This document shows, one piece after another, positions 11,392 through 22,069 of a stretch of DNA of 64,000 bases (position 1 is its first letter; each line of letters starts with the position of its first letter). The notes beneath the pieces are model-generated. The model did no database searches, had not been told where the DNA came from, and worked only from the letters and a program-made list of their open reading frames with translations. The position numbers and the translations under genes were made by a program. The DNA is from Rhynchonema sp. JSB1_4. Its lineage: Eukaryota; Nematoda; Chromadorea; Monhysterida; Xyalidae. The stretch spans positions 57,910 through 121,909 of the forward strand of contig JASAMV010004750.1 of NCBI GenBank assembly GCA_030248065.1. Reading direction: 5' to 3'.

Positions 11392-14300
11392 CGTTGTTCC
11401 GTCCGTGAATTCTATGGTTGCACCCATAGCGGTGGCACAAGCAACGTTCGCGCCAATAGCTCCAGTGATTGCTGCGTTCATCGTTGTCCCGTGTGCTATG
11501 GGCGTGTCAGCCTGTGTCATGCCCGTCAGGCCCATAAAGATTCCGGCCGCGTTTCGATCGGCAAGGAAAGCAAGCGAGCCGCACTCTTGAAATGCACAAG
11601 AGAATGGTCAAGCGATGGCTGAGAAATCTTAAAGCTCTCAAAGGCATTTAGTTGAACCCGAGAAGCTTGATTGCCAGACACATTTTGCCTAATCCTGTGA
11701 GGTATGCACTTTGCGACCGACAAACTAATTCTACGTGTGACAAAACACAGCCACTGAAACCTCGGCCATCTGTGCGCATCACACGCGCGAGTGCTATACA
11801 GCCAGTACGCAACTGGTTGGCTGCTGCTTCGCGACCCCAACCCATACGATGCCAGCAAATGTACAAACCAGTGGATAATGAATGAATCCAATGTGGACTA
11901 ATTTGGGCAAAAATTTCTATGCACCATCTAGTTCAAAAAAATTGCTGATGCTGAGCGTATACGAAAGTAAAATAAAATTGTTAGTTGCTCTCGGCGGATG
12001 GGCAATTGAGCAAAGCACATATGAGCAAGACCACTTTGAGCAAGTAAAAAAGAGCAGAGTCCAAAAGAGCAGAACCTAAAAACGAATAGGCCTAAGCCAA
12101 ACCTAAGCCCAAACACAAAACTAATCTTAAGTGTAAGCCCAGGCCTAAGCCTAAGCCTGATACCAAAATCAGCCTAAGCCTAAGCCATTGGAACAAAATA
12201 AGTGCTCTGCTCTTTTGGCCGTGCTCTTTTTCACTTGCTCAAAGTTGTCTTGCTCAAATGTGCTTTGCTCAATTGCCCGGCCACCTTGCTCTCGTATAAA
12301 TTTGAAAGCGATTTTTTTTGAAGTTTTCATTCTCAGAACATTGGACTGACGTTGAAAGCACTGGACTTGTGTTTGGGCCGATCCTCCACTTCGAGCCCAA
12401 GTCCCCGACGAGCTGCACGTGTACGTCTGTGGGCTGGAGAGAGGCGTTCCAGTCGACGTCAACGCGTTAGTACCTTCGTATATCGACGAACCGGTCTTGG
12501 AGCAAGCAACACTGCTCTGAAACATGAGTATGTGTATTGTCAGCCACATGTTCCAATATTTGTGAGGCAAACAGCGCCTCGTATCTGTATATGATCGTCA
12601 TATTCGTTTTCATCACAGCAGAAACGTGGCAATCACAATTGCGTTTGTACCATATTTGACCAAAAACTTTGCGTCCAAGGGCAGACACTTCGATAGCTTG
12701 GTTGGTAGAGCAATGCCCCGGTTTGGCGCAGGACCTGGGTTCGAGCCCCGGTCGAAGAAAGCCATTTTTTGTTCACAAAGGATTTTGGAATGTACATGCG
12801 CTACCCGCTGTTATAACCCGTTTTCATTCTTCGCTCGGTTAAGATCGGATTGCTGACTGACGCATACTGTGAACACAACGCATTTCACAATAACGCACCA
12901 CTTTCAATTCCAAAACGATTTCGATGAAGATCTTTGCAAGTTGTCGAAGTGATGCTTACAATAGTCTAATGTCTATACAATACCATTGCAAGTTTATAAA
13001 TTCTGCGACGCAAATTTTTCAATTATTTATTACGTCTTTTTGAGTTGAAAAGTGAAAACCCATCCTAGAATTTACGTATTTGTACCAAAAGAGCCGACAT
13101 TGACAACTCTTTTTTTGCCTCAATTGAGACCAATGTTCTCTAATTGTTGTCGTTTCCAATTAAAACCGACTGTGATATGTTCTGTGCAGTGTAGCACAGA
13201 TAGTGATGGGCTCGCGCACGAAATTTTCGCGCTTTTTTCACGCTTTACCGCTTCGCGCCGGGCACGAAGAGTGCGCGAGATCGATTTTCAATTTCGCGAC
13301 TGGCCGCGAATCGCGCTTTGATTATATGACACAGAATAGCAGAACAGAGAATAGAATGCAGAATAGCACTTACAAACGACAAAATTTTTTATGCCAGAAA
13401 ATGACCGAAACCACCTTTATGCACCTCAATGAACAGCGATTGACGAATATTTTAGTAAATTCACGTGGAAGCATTACATTTAAGCAATTTTAAATGTATC
13501 TTTGCCTTGTAATTACTGTAAGTTGGGCGCGAAATCAAGCGCGAAAGCGCGATGTCGCGCTTCGCGCCTGGCGCGAAGAGGGCGCAAGACCGATTTTGAA
13601 TTTCGGGCTTAGGCGCGAAGGTAAAATTACAGGCGCGAGCCCATCACTAAGCACAGACACAAAACCCTGTTTAAAAATCCTAAAAATCTCGGCGTGCTAT
13701 CCGTTTGGCAGCTTCACCAGCAGTCTTGCTGAGGAACGAACGAACGATACATTTCCAACGAATATGCATTCAGTCTCCAGTGAGATATCGCCTGAATTCC
13801 AATCGCAGTGTGATCAAATGGACACTGACCGTGGCACTAGGAACAGCGAACATCGACGTTGTAGAATGTCCATTGGCGTAGGTTGTAGTGGTTGATGTGG
13901 GGTCGTACAGCAGATCCTTGCACACTGCAACATGTTTTGGTACTATTAGCTTGTCAATGAAGTTGACCTGGCTTTATCGGTTCAATGTATGCAATGATGT
14001 GGACAAGGACGTAAGTGTTTTGTCTTTGCCTGGGACCACCTTCTTTTCTTGGTCCAAAACAGCGCCAGTAAGTCGCATACCGGAGTTTTCCACGTGAAGC
14101 ACCGAGTCACCGAGTAGAAAATGGCGGAAAATGGCCCCTCCGACCAATAAAAAAAAACGGCGGAAAATGGCCCCTCCGACCAATAAGAAAAAACAAGTCC
14201 AAAAGTTCATGGGGGGCTTTAACTGGAAAGTTGCCATTTTGTTACCTTGTTAGTTGTGGCCATTCGGACCATCAATTTGTCATCCTTCGACTATGTTTCA

Positions 14301-15481
14301 ACGTTATGACAGCCAACTTTCATCAAACATTGTGAAACAACCGAAAAACAACACAAAAGCACGACTTTTAGTCGCTGATGTACTAACCATTTGTTATCAT
14401 TTACTATTGAGTAAAAAAGTGATGTTTTTGGACTGCTCGAGAAAAATGAATCCAATAGAGCCCCGGTGTTGGTGCAGCGCAAGCAGGCTGCTTGATCTAT
14501 ACAACACACACGCTGCACCACACAAAATATCACCTGCTGTGGCTGCGATTAGATAAATGCGGAATGCGGAAATTGGTGAGCAGAATGCGAAATGGTAAAT
14601 TTCTGCATTCCGCGTTTATCTGCTCACCTTTGCGGAATGGTGCGTGCTTGGGTGACGATGACAACTTCCAGCGTGCTGACCTCAAATGTTGCGTGTTAAC
14701 GCAAACAGCAACTGAGATGCTGGACCAAAAGCATAAATTTACTTGCAGAAAAATTCCGCAAAGGTGAGCAGATAAACGCGGAATGCAGAAATTTACCATT
14801 CCGCATTTATCTGCTCACCAATTTCCGCATTCCGCATTTATCTAATCGCGGCCTGTGGAGCCACAGAGTTTGGCCGTTTCAGAGCCCCGAAAAAAATCGC
14901 TGTGGCACCAAAGCGGCCGATTCACGTTATTTTTTACTTTCGTGACTGGCGTGGCACACAAGCAGCGTCATACAACAAGCCTTGTGCGAGACGACGTGAC
15001 AGGGGTGATCACGATGCGATCACATTGTGTTACGATTTGATTACATAGTGCAATAATGCAAACTCACTGTTTGAGCACGTGAACGTTGCCGTGTTCGACC
15101 ACACGCCGTTTGTGCACGTCAACAACTGACCACCGGTGAAGAAGGTCGTCGCTGAAAGTTAAATACACCATTTGCAGCAGTCGGCTTCCGATGACGATTT
15201 GCCTATACAGGTTCCTCCGGCTAATAGCTCGTGATTCTTTATAAATTGGTGGTAGCTCGCTGGCCCAAATTAAAATGTCCTCATGCATGATGCAACGTGT
15301 GATTGCAAACGACAAGACTCACATCCTTGTTGTTGCAGCGCCCGTGTCGTGCCAATATCGCTGCACGTGACCACAGCGAATCCACCGGTTGGAATCGATC
15401 CATCGCTGTTCGTGGACGAATAGCCGATGGTCGGGGCGATCGTGTTCGCGTTCGCTGTTGATGTCGGAATGGCGGCGCAAT
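11392..15481 (-). CDS. Sushi-like multi-module secreted protein, partial gene
   Basis: Five exons with matching phases: 15481-15323, 15151-15068, 13924-13830, 12516-12351, 11495-11392. The predicted protein has repeated modules of the pattern C-x(35)-C-x(25)-C-x(12)-C, with a Gly-x-Trp before the last Cys (LLTCTNGVWSNTATFTC and YTCSSSGTWARSGG). That is the spacing and Trp of a CCP/sushi domain, although Pro and Tyr landmarks are weak; a nematode C6-type domain is the alternative. Module 1 is exons 1-2, module 2 exons 3-4, and exon 5 starts a third (ANVACATAMGATIEF). The long Ser/Thr/Ala content suits an extracellular, O-glycosylated protein. No signal peptide or stop exon was found, so both ends are missing. 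Exon 4 starts at an ATGTTTCAG acceptor; the exon 5 acceptor is weak. The introns hold a hAT MITE, MITE-Y, a telomere-like tract and a tRNA-like sequence. Confidence 0.6.
12081..12190. repeat. Degenerate telomere-like (TTAGGC) tract
   Basis: About 110 bp dominated by AAGCCTAAGCCTAAGCC-type units and variants (CCTAAGCCAAACC, TAAGCCCAAA). TTAGGC is the usual nematode telomere unit. Flanking inverted words (GAGCAAGACCACTTTGAGCA and TTGCTCAAAGTTGTCTTGCT) suggest it lies inside a palindromic element. Confidence 0.6.
12688..12757 (+). tRNA. tRNA-like sequence (pseudo-tRNA or SINE head)
   Basis: Folds as CTTCGA / TCGAAG acceptor (6 bp), D arm GCTTGGTTGGTAGAGC, an anticodon arm with loop CCGGTTT (would be GGT, Thr) and a canonical T arm CTGGGTTCGAGCCCCGG. 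Internal A-box-like TAGCTTGGTTGG and B-box GGTTCGAGCCC are present. Against a working gene: only 6 acceptor pairs, C instead of U at position 33 and a weak anticodon stem. A tRNA-derived SINE or pseudogene is as likely as a real tRNA. It lies on the opposite strand inside an intron of the sushi-like gene. Confidence 0.4.
13201..13649. mobile_element. hAT-type MITE with 8-bp target duplication
   Basis: A 449-bp element with perfect inverted ends TAGTGATGGGCTCGCGC and GCGCGAGCCCATCACTA, flanked by the exact 8-bp duplication AGCACAGA (13,193-13,200 and 13,650-13,657). Inner sequence is rich in GCGCGAAA and CGCGCTT. The 8-bp duplication and TAGTGATGGGC-like end are hAT hallmarks. It is internal to an intron of the minus-strand gene and encodes no transposase. 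Confidence 0.88.
14119..14192. repeat. Two-copy tandem repeat
   Basis: The unit GGCGGAAAATGGCCCCTCCG followed by ACCAATAA occurs twice head to tail (14,122 and 14,158), separated by a short A run. It lies in an intron of the sushi-like gene. Confidence 0.7.
14545..14850. mobile_element. MITE-Y, intact copy
   Basis: A 306-bp element with inverted ends GCGATTAGATAAATGCGG, repeated GGAATGC / GCATTCC words and GGTGAGCAGATAAA subrepeats at both sides. Its centre (14,655-14,705) has GATGACAACTTCCAGCGTGC and TGACCTCAAATGTTGCG, which also form the centre of MITE-1 although the termini are unrelated. Confidence 0.75.
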
Positions 15482-15568
15482 CTGAGCAGGAATACATATG
15501 AGCAGCGAACAGGTGAGACCATAAGCACAACCTATGTTTAGATGACTATAAGCGATATTAAACTTGGT

Positions 15569-15799
15569 GATCGGATCGGATCGGATGTGATCTGCCTTGG
15601 TCCACGTGACTTTTTTGAATTAAGGATGTTAAGAAATTTAGTGACGCCACTAATTCGTGCAGCGTAAAAGATGTTCCCCGGACTAAGAATGAATAACTTA
15701 TAAGCTGGACAAAATTAGTGGCTCAAGTGAATTTCTTAATATCCTTAATGCAAGAATCACGGGCTACCAAGGCTAGTCACATTCGATTCGATCCGATCA
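15569..15799. repeat. Palindrome with conserved central core, copy 2
   Basis: Outer arms are repeats of GATCGGATC-type sequence with GCCTTGGT, and the complement on the right (ACCAAGGC ... CGATCCGATC). The centre 15,648-15,721 (CACTAATT to AAAATTAGTG) matches the core of the palindrome at 10,561-11,057, but the arms do not. Confidence 0.65.
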
Positions 15800-16110
15800 C
15801 TTCGATAACTCGAAAATTAAAGAGTGTTTAAAGGGTCTCCACCATATATATGCTACCGAAACCAATCTCAATGAGACTTGGCACCGCAAGTGGGCTTGGT
15901 CCAAAACACTCACGGCCAAGAAAATCTTTTCCCATATCAGAGGGCTGAAAGGTAAAAAAATTTTGACCCTACCTCAGCACTTTAAATTAAAATAACGGTC
16001 TGTTTCGCATGTTCTTAGTGTGCAGCTTGATCACAAATTTTTTATAGACGTCTTGGTACTAACGCAGAACCACGTTCACTTTTTTGGCACTATAGTAAAT
16101 TTCATAGTTC

Positions 16111-16316
16111 GCGCTGCCGCACAGTAAAATACGCTCCATAGTTAATGTCAAGTTATAAACCCGAGGGCTAACCATGCGCGGTTCTGAAACATTGCGCGCA
16201 GCTGCCTGGCTGGCTGGCAAACTGCGTGTGGGTTTTTAGTCCGAATGTTTCACAGGTTGATTTTCGGGCGTAGAACCTGACATTAACTATGCGGCGTATT
16301 TTACTGTGCGGCAGCG
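16111..16316. mobile_element. Small palindromic MITE, 206 bp
   Basis: Inverted ends GCTGCCGCACAGTAAAATAC continuing into CATAGTTAATGTCA, with an internal CTGAAACATT / AATGTTTCA pair. Only one copy is in the window. Confidence 0.65.
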
Positions 16317-16329
16317 AATTTGGAAATTT

Positions 16330-17270
16330 ACCATACCACAGCTCGCGCTACTTTGCCAAAACCACGTAAATTTTCGAAAAAAATTCCCGTTGTATTTTTT
16401 GGGTCACATGGAAAGCACACAGAGTTTTTATATATAGCAGGCAAAAAAGCCCGAATATCATGCTATTCAAACAATCAATGACCACTTTTCCACCGCTGAT
16501 AAATTTCGACAAAAACTCGCTCAACTGTGGTGAACCTCAACGTCTTTCCCTTTTTGTGGGGACCCCAAGCACACTTCTATCTCATATCTTCCTATTTTAA
16601 CAACAATGTACCAAGGTGATATATGGCACGCCAGATATTAAAAATATAATTGTTGTTAATTATGTGCAAATCTGCATAGGTTGGTCCATCTGCATCCTTG
16701 GAAGTACGAGCAATTGATGAAATTTACACAAAATTCTCCAATTTTAGCAAATTTTCGCTTTCGTCATATTTTTAGCCTACTAACAGTTGTGGCAGAATTG
16801 TGACCTCTACTGTCCGATGAAGTTTTTGTTATTGTTGTTCATCTATTGAAGCAAAAAATACCAATGTTGTTGGCCAGACGGTAAGGTGAATAGAGTTTTC
16901 TCAATCATCTACCTACACCTACTAAGCAAATCAAAATACTTGTGCTGGTGACAGTCGAATGACAAGCATCAACCAACGGCCGCGCGACCAGTACGAGCAC
17001 AATGAGTGCGTGGAACATGATGGTGGTGGTGGGGGAGAGGGGCAAACGGACTGGAGAATGGAGAGTGGAGGGATTGGAGAGGATGGAAAACTCCGAATGA
17101 ATGTTGGAATGAAAGTGACCTGCTTATATAGTAGTTGGAACTGTCGGATTCGATCAAACCGTTCGCCTTTTTCGACATTCTTTGTTCCTAATTCGGAATC
17201 AGCGAGGTGTGATTGTCTGCAATTGTTCAGCAATTTGCGAAAGTGACACTTTTTCTAACACCAACAGATA
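16330..17270. other. Stretch without recognisable gene
   Basis: No exon with convincing splice sites or composition seen on either strand. Near 17,165-17,240 a piece around CCTAATTCGGAATCAG resembles the duplication units at 260 and 18,260, so part of it is probably old repeat. Confidence 0.4.
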
Positions 17271-17279
17271 GAATACACA

Positions 17280-17504
17280 GGGCGGCATTTTCGAAACGGT
17301 GTAAAGCTCAGTTGGGTGTAAACGTCGGTGTAAGCTCGGTCGATGGCTCGGTCGGAGTCAGCTCGGTGTAAACATGAAACATTCCACGTTAACAGCAGGC
17401 AATGTTTCATGTTTACACCGAGCTGACACCGACCGAGCTTTCGATTGAGCTTCCACCGACCTTTACACCCAACTCACCTTTACACCGTTTCGAAAATATC
17501 ACCC
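17280..17504. mobile_element. MITE-X, palindromic, copy 2
   Basis: Second copy of the element at 8,816-9,041: inverted ends ATTTTCGAAACGGTGTAA, CTCGGTGTAAACATGAAACA arm and the complementary arm, total 225 bp. Flanking bases do not form a clear target duplication. Confidence 0.8.
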
Positions 17505-17539
17505 ATAGTCGTCCAGCCATAAAACGATCATACATAGTG

Positions 17540-18260
17540 ACAAGTCAGCGAATGTTGTTTTTTCTTGGTGCGCAAACACAAAGAGGTAAATCTGAAGAAA
17601 GATCGAGCCGGCAGATATGACACTTAGGTTTTACATTATTAACGTAATTCTGTGTCCCTCTATTTACGAGTTGGTGAAATTTAAAGCGACTAAATCATGT
17701 GGTATTATGACCAACGTCGGAAAGTGACCGTTTTTTATAAGCACCTGTAGGCCGAGTACATAATCGTATAACTAACCAGGGATTATTTAAGGCGATTCAG
17801 CGAATGTTGTTTTTTGTCAGGTTTGCCAACACAAGGTCGTAAATCTGGAGATGCTTCGAACCGTTAGATATCACTCTTGGTTTAAAATCATATCAGTAAA
17901 ATTAGTTCGTTGTCTTTAATTCGAAATCACCAAAGTGTAGGGAAGCAAGAATACGGGGAAATCGTCTTTTTTGCCAGTAAGTCGGCGGATTGTCAAGGAA
18001 TGAACCAAACATCATTCACAGCGAATTCAGTGATCTATCGTTTTGCCTTGAGTACAAAAACAAATCTGGAGTGGGTTCGTGGCGAATAGACACCCCTTCT
18101 TTTACCATCATTAACGTTGTCGTTTAACATAACTGCAATTTTAACGGTGAAGTTTGACCTGTGTAAAATCTGTGGATTCGAGCAATGATAAAGGAAACCA
18201 TTAATAAAACTTTATGTCGACGTCGCACCTGTGCTGTTGCAGCACTGCCAGATACTTTAT
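17540..18260 (+). repeat. Degenerate tandem repeat, about 240-bp unit
   Basis: Three diverged units start near 17,547, 17,799 and 18,020. Shared words are CAGCGAATGTTGTTTTTT, ACACAA/AAAAACAAATCTGGAG and TTCGAACC/TTCGTGGCG, each ending in an ATTAACGT-like and ATTCGGAAATC-like part. The third unit is also the start of duplication copy B, so the duplicated block lies at the edge of an older tandem array. Confidence 0.5.
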
Positions 18261-19289
18261 TCCTGATTCGGAATCGGTGATGGATGAAGACTCTGAAGAA
18301 AATCTGAAGAATATGCTAGTTTTTGTTAGACGAAATGACTCTACATACTGTATGTGCGGTGGAAATGTTTATACAAGGACATTAATGACATTTGCATTAT
18401 TGCAGAAACATACAATGCAAGGAGCAGTTTGGGCCGCATCACTGAGTCGGATTACCGACATTTGATTTTTTGTGCACTGGGACTTTGATCAAATAAACGC
18501 AACCTTTTTATCTCTTTTACCGCGATCTCTATTTATGGCACAAAATGAGTCAAAGTCGAGGATTTCTATGAAAATCGGCAATATGCTTTTTTCTAACTGT
18601 TCGAACATCTTTATGTTGTTATGCTGTTTGATCGTACTTCTACAATTTTTAATCTGCGCTTGGGGTTTGTTTTTATAATTGATGATAACATCGGGTAAGT
18701 GTCATTAACGTATGTACGTGCAGTCAGTACCCAATAACACCATTCAACCGACCGCGGACACGGGATGATCCAGGCATTCCCGGAATGACGTAGCCCACCT
18801 GCAGGTCTATTCTGACCCATTATGTTCCCCTGATTACAGGTGTTGTCCTAAACTCTTCTCCAGGTGAACAACACGCATAATGAAACAGGAACACTGACTA
18901 CCGTGCTGTGTCCTGTACATACTTTGCGCGCAGTCTTTCCTCTAATAGAAGCCCTTGGCACCGCATTTTTTCAAGATATTCCAGACTCGTGGCTACCATC
19001 GGAGGTGGGCTTCAATTAGGTGAAATACGGTGAAACACTTTTGTTCATGTGGAATTCCCCAACTGTATTTTTACCTTCTGAGCACATATAATCAAAGCCC
19101 ATCAGTAATGCAATAAATCAAGCAAATCACTCTGAGAGCACTTTAAAGGAGGCAGAAGGCCAGCCTAGCACTTTTAAGGAGAATAAAGCCGCCGGCACTT
19201 TAAAGGCGTGAGAGGCCGTCGCTGTAAAAGGGAGACCCCGCTTGTTCGGCTAAGCCCCCCACTGGGTCTAATGTATAGATTAGTGAGCA

Positions 19290-20450
19290 AAGAGTGCGCC
19301 TCGGCGAAAAAAGCGACAACGCCACACTCTGTAAGCTTACATGCGACTGTTTCATAAAAATGGGCGTAGGTTCCCCTGGTGTCCACCTATGTATTATTGA
19401 AAAAAGGGAGTGAAACGCCTCGGCGAAAAACGCAACGCCACAACTCTGCTGTACATGCGCGCTGTTTGCATAAAATGGGCGTAGGTTCGCCACCTGCCCT
19501 ACGTATTATTGAAAAAGGGAGACGCCTCGGCGAAAAACCAAACCCCCACTCTTAAGCTTACATGCGCGCTGTTTGCATAAAAAAAGGGCGTAGGCGCCCA
19601 CCTGTGTTCACCTATGTATTATTGAAAAAGGGAGTAACGCGCTCGGCGAAAAAAGGGCGTCAAACGCCACAACTCTGTAGCTGTACATGCGCGCTGTTTG
19701 CATAAAAATGGGCGTAGGTGCGCCACCTGATGTCGCACCTATGTATTATTGAAAAAGGGAGTGACGCCTCGGCGAAAAAAGGGCGACGCCCACTACTGTA
19801 CTCATGCGCGCTGTTTGCATAAAAAGGGCGAGGCGCCCACCTATGTTGCACCTATGTATTATTGAAAAAGGGAGTGACGCCTCGGCGAAAAAGCGCAACC
19901 CCACTACTGTAGCTGTCATGCGCGCTGTTTGCATAAAAATGGGCGTAGGTTGCGCCCACCTATGTCACCTATGTATTATTGAAAAAAGGGAGTGAACGCC
20001 TCGGCGAAAAAAGGGCGTCAAAACGCCTTAGACTCTGAAGCTTCAGGCGCGCTGTTTGCATAAAAAAGGGCGTAGGTTGCCCCACCTGGTGTTCACCTAT
20101 GTATTATTGAAAAAAGGGAGTGAACGCGCTCGGCGAAAAAAGGCGTCAAACGCCCAGACACTGTAAGCTGTACAGGCGCGCTGTTTGCATAAAAAAGGGC
20201 GAGGTTGGCGCCCACCTGGTGTTGCACCTATGTATTATTGAAAAAAGGAGTGAACGCGCTGGGCTAAAAAAAGGGCGTCAAAACGCCTCAGACTACTGTA
20301 AGCTGTACATGCGCGCTGTTTGCATAAAAAAGGGCGTAGGTTGGCGCCCACCTGATGTTGCACCTATGTATTATTGAAAAAAGGGAGTGAAAACCGCTCG
20401 GCGAAAAAAAGGGCGCAAACGCCACACTACTGTAAGCTGTACTATAAAAC
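19290..20450 (-). repeat. Satellite array, left arm (degraded)
   Basis: About nine units of the 139-bp repeat in inverted orientation relative to the right arm: TGTTTGCATAAAAA-GGGCGTAGG, CACCTATGTATTATTGAAAA, GGGAGTGAACGCCTCGGCG. Units are shortened and full of single-base and short deletions, worse than in the right arm. The frames that stay open across it are not genes. Confidence 0.85.
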
Positions 20451-22030
20451 CCTACCTACAAAAGGAGGCCAATAAAAAAAAAAAATAGAATTCTTTCTTT
20501 ATGTTATTATTACTATGAATCTCAAGAGATAATACGAAAACCTCCTTCCTTGTAATTCAATCAAGTACATTTCCCCTTCGATTACTCGGAACCCGATTTT
20601 GACTTCCTAGAAAAACAAATATAAAACTAACGAAACCCAAAAGGGTGAAATGCTAAAAACAATTCTTATAAACCCCTATAAATATTCATTACCTTGTGCT
20701 ACCACACAAAAACAAGTAAATACTAATCAGAAGTTAAAATTTTATCAGAGTTACAAAAACCACACAAAACCAAATATTCTACTTAACAATACCATCCGAC
20801 AAAACACAAAAACATTTGCCCCCACCACTACACAGCAAGTTGTAAGATATATGAAAACATCACCCCTTTCATCAGCAAGAGAGTCAATCTACCCCACTTA
20901 TTATTATTAAAAGTAAAACCCTCCCTCAAACCCAGACACTACTATCCCTTATAACCCCACTATTCCATTATTAAAGTCCCTCCATCAACGCCAACTTACA
21001 CCCTTTTCATAAAAGGAGGGCGCCCACATCACATGTATTATAGAGGAAAACGCCCAACCGCCCCATATCCTTTTCCCATCCATGCCCTCCCAAACAACCT
21101 TATAATACCATTTCTAAAAAAATGATAAATCTCAATTTAAAACAGACGTTTTATTTAATGATAAACAATTTAAATAAAAAACAACAAAATGAGCACACCC
21201 TATTTTTTATTATATCCCTAGTCTGTTTTAACTTATTATAACCGCTTTTAAAAAAGCCAAAGAACACCTTCATCGCCCACAATAAAACCACCATCCCTCA
21301 TCCCCCCTGTAACCTCAACTAACGCCATTCACCCTTTCATAAAACCAACCTATTTTATTGAGTGAAAACGCCTCGAAAATCACCACATTACTTCATCCCT
21401 TTCATATACCACACTAAGCCCACCAGCCCTTTATAGGCCCCACATACCAAGAATACCATAACCAACATACCCCACCCAAAGCCCGATCCTCCAATTAAGA
21501 CCCACCAAAAAAACATCCTGGTTATACTTAAATAGTAAACGCCTCCAACCACGCACGACATAAAACGGATTAGTATCACTTCTATACCCTTCTTTTTAAT
21601 TTAAACTTAGTTTAAGAACCAGTAGATGTTCTCCGACCTAAACAAACAATAGGGAATATTCATATCTCAACAAGACACAACCCCGATACCAATTGATATC
21701 GCTCCCCCCTCATTTGATCCTCTTGATAATAGAAACACACCCAAAGCACACACGCTTCCCCCACCCCACTCAGACTTTTGACAACTAGTCATTTTAACTC
21801 AGCCCTTTAGCAGGAGTGCAGACATTCTTAACCGCTTCCCGAGCTTGGGACTTCCTGAACCCCGAAGCCGTCACCGCTTATGCTTTAGAAAATCAAGGCA
21901 ACTTCCCTTCACAACCTATCCAGTTCTTTAGACCCTTATACGGAAGGTTTTCTTATTTTTTAATTTTTCTTCTTATTTTTTATGCGAGGAAACTTACTTA
22001 TAAGTAAATGAAGATTTTGCAATAAGTGGG
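20450..22030. other. Low-quality centre of the satellite element
   Basis: AT-rich sequence unlike its surroundings, with scattered satellite fragments in left-arm orientation (AAAAGGAGGGCGCCCAC at 21,010 and GAGTGAAAACGCCTCG at 21,360). A 63-codon stretch at 21,816-22,007 is not recognisable. I read it as either a true spacer or badly corrected reads in an unresolved inverted array. Confidence 0.5.
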
Positions 22031-22069
22031 ATATGAAAAAAAGCGGTGAATCACAATCACATACTTCCC

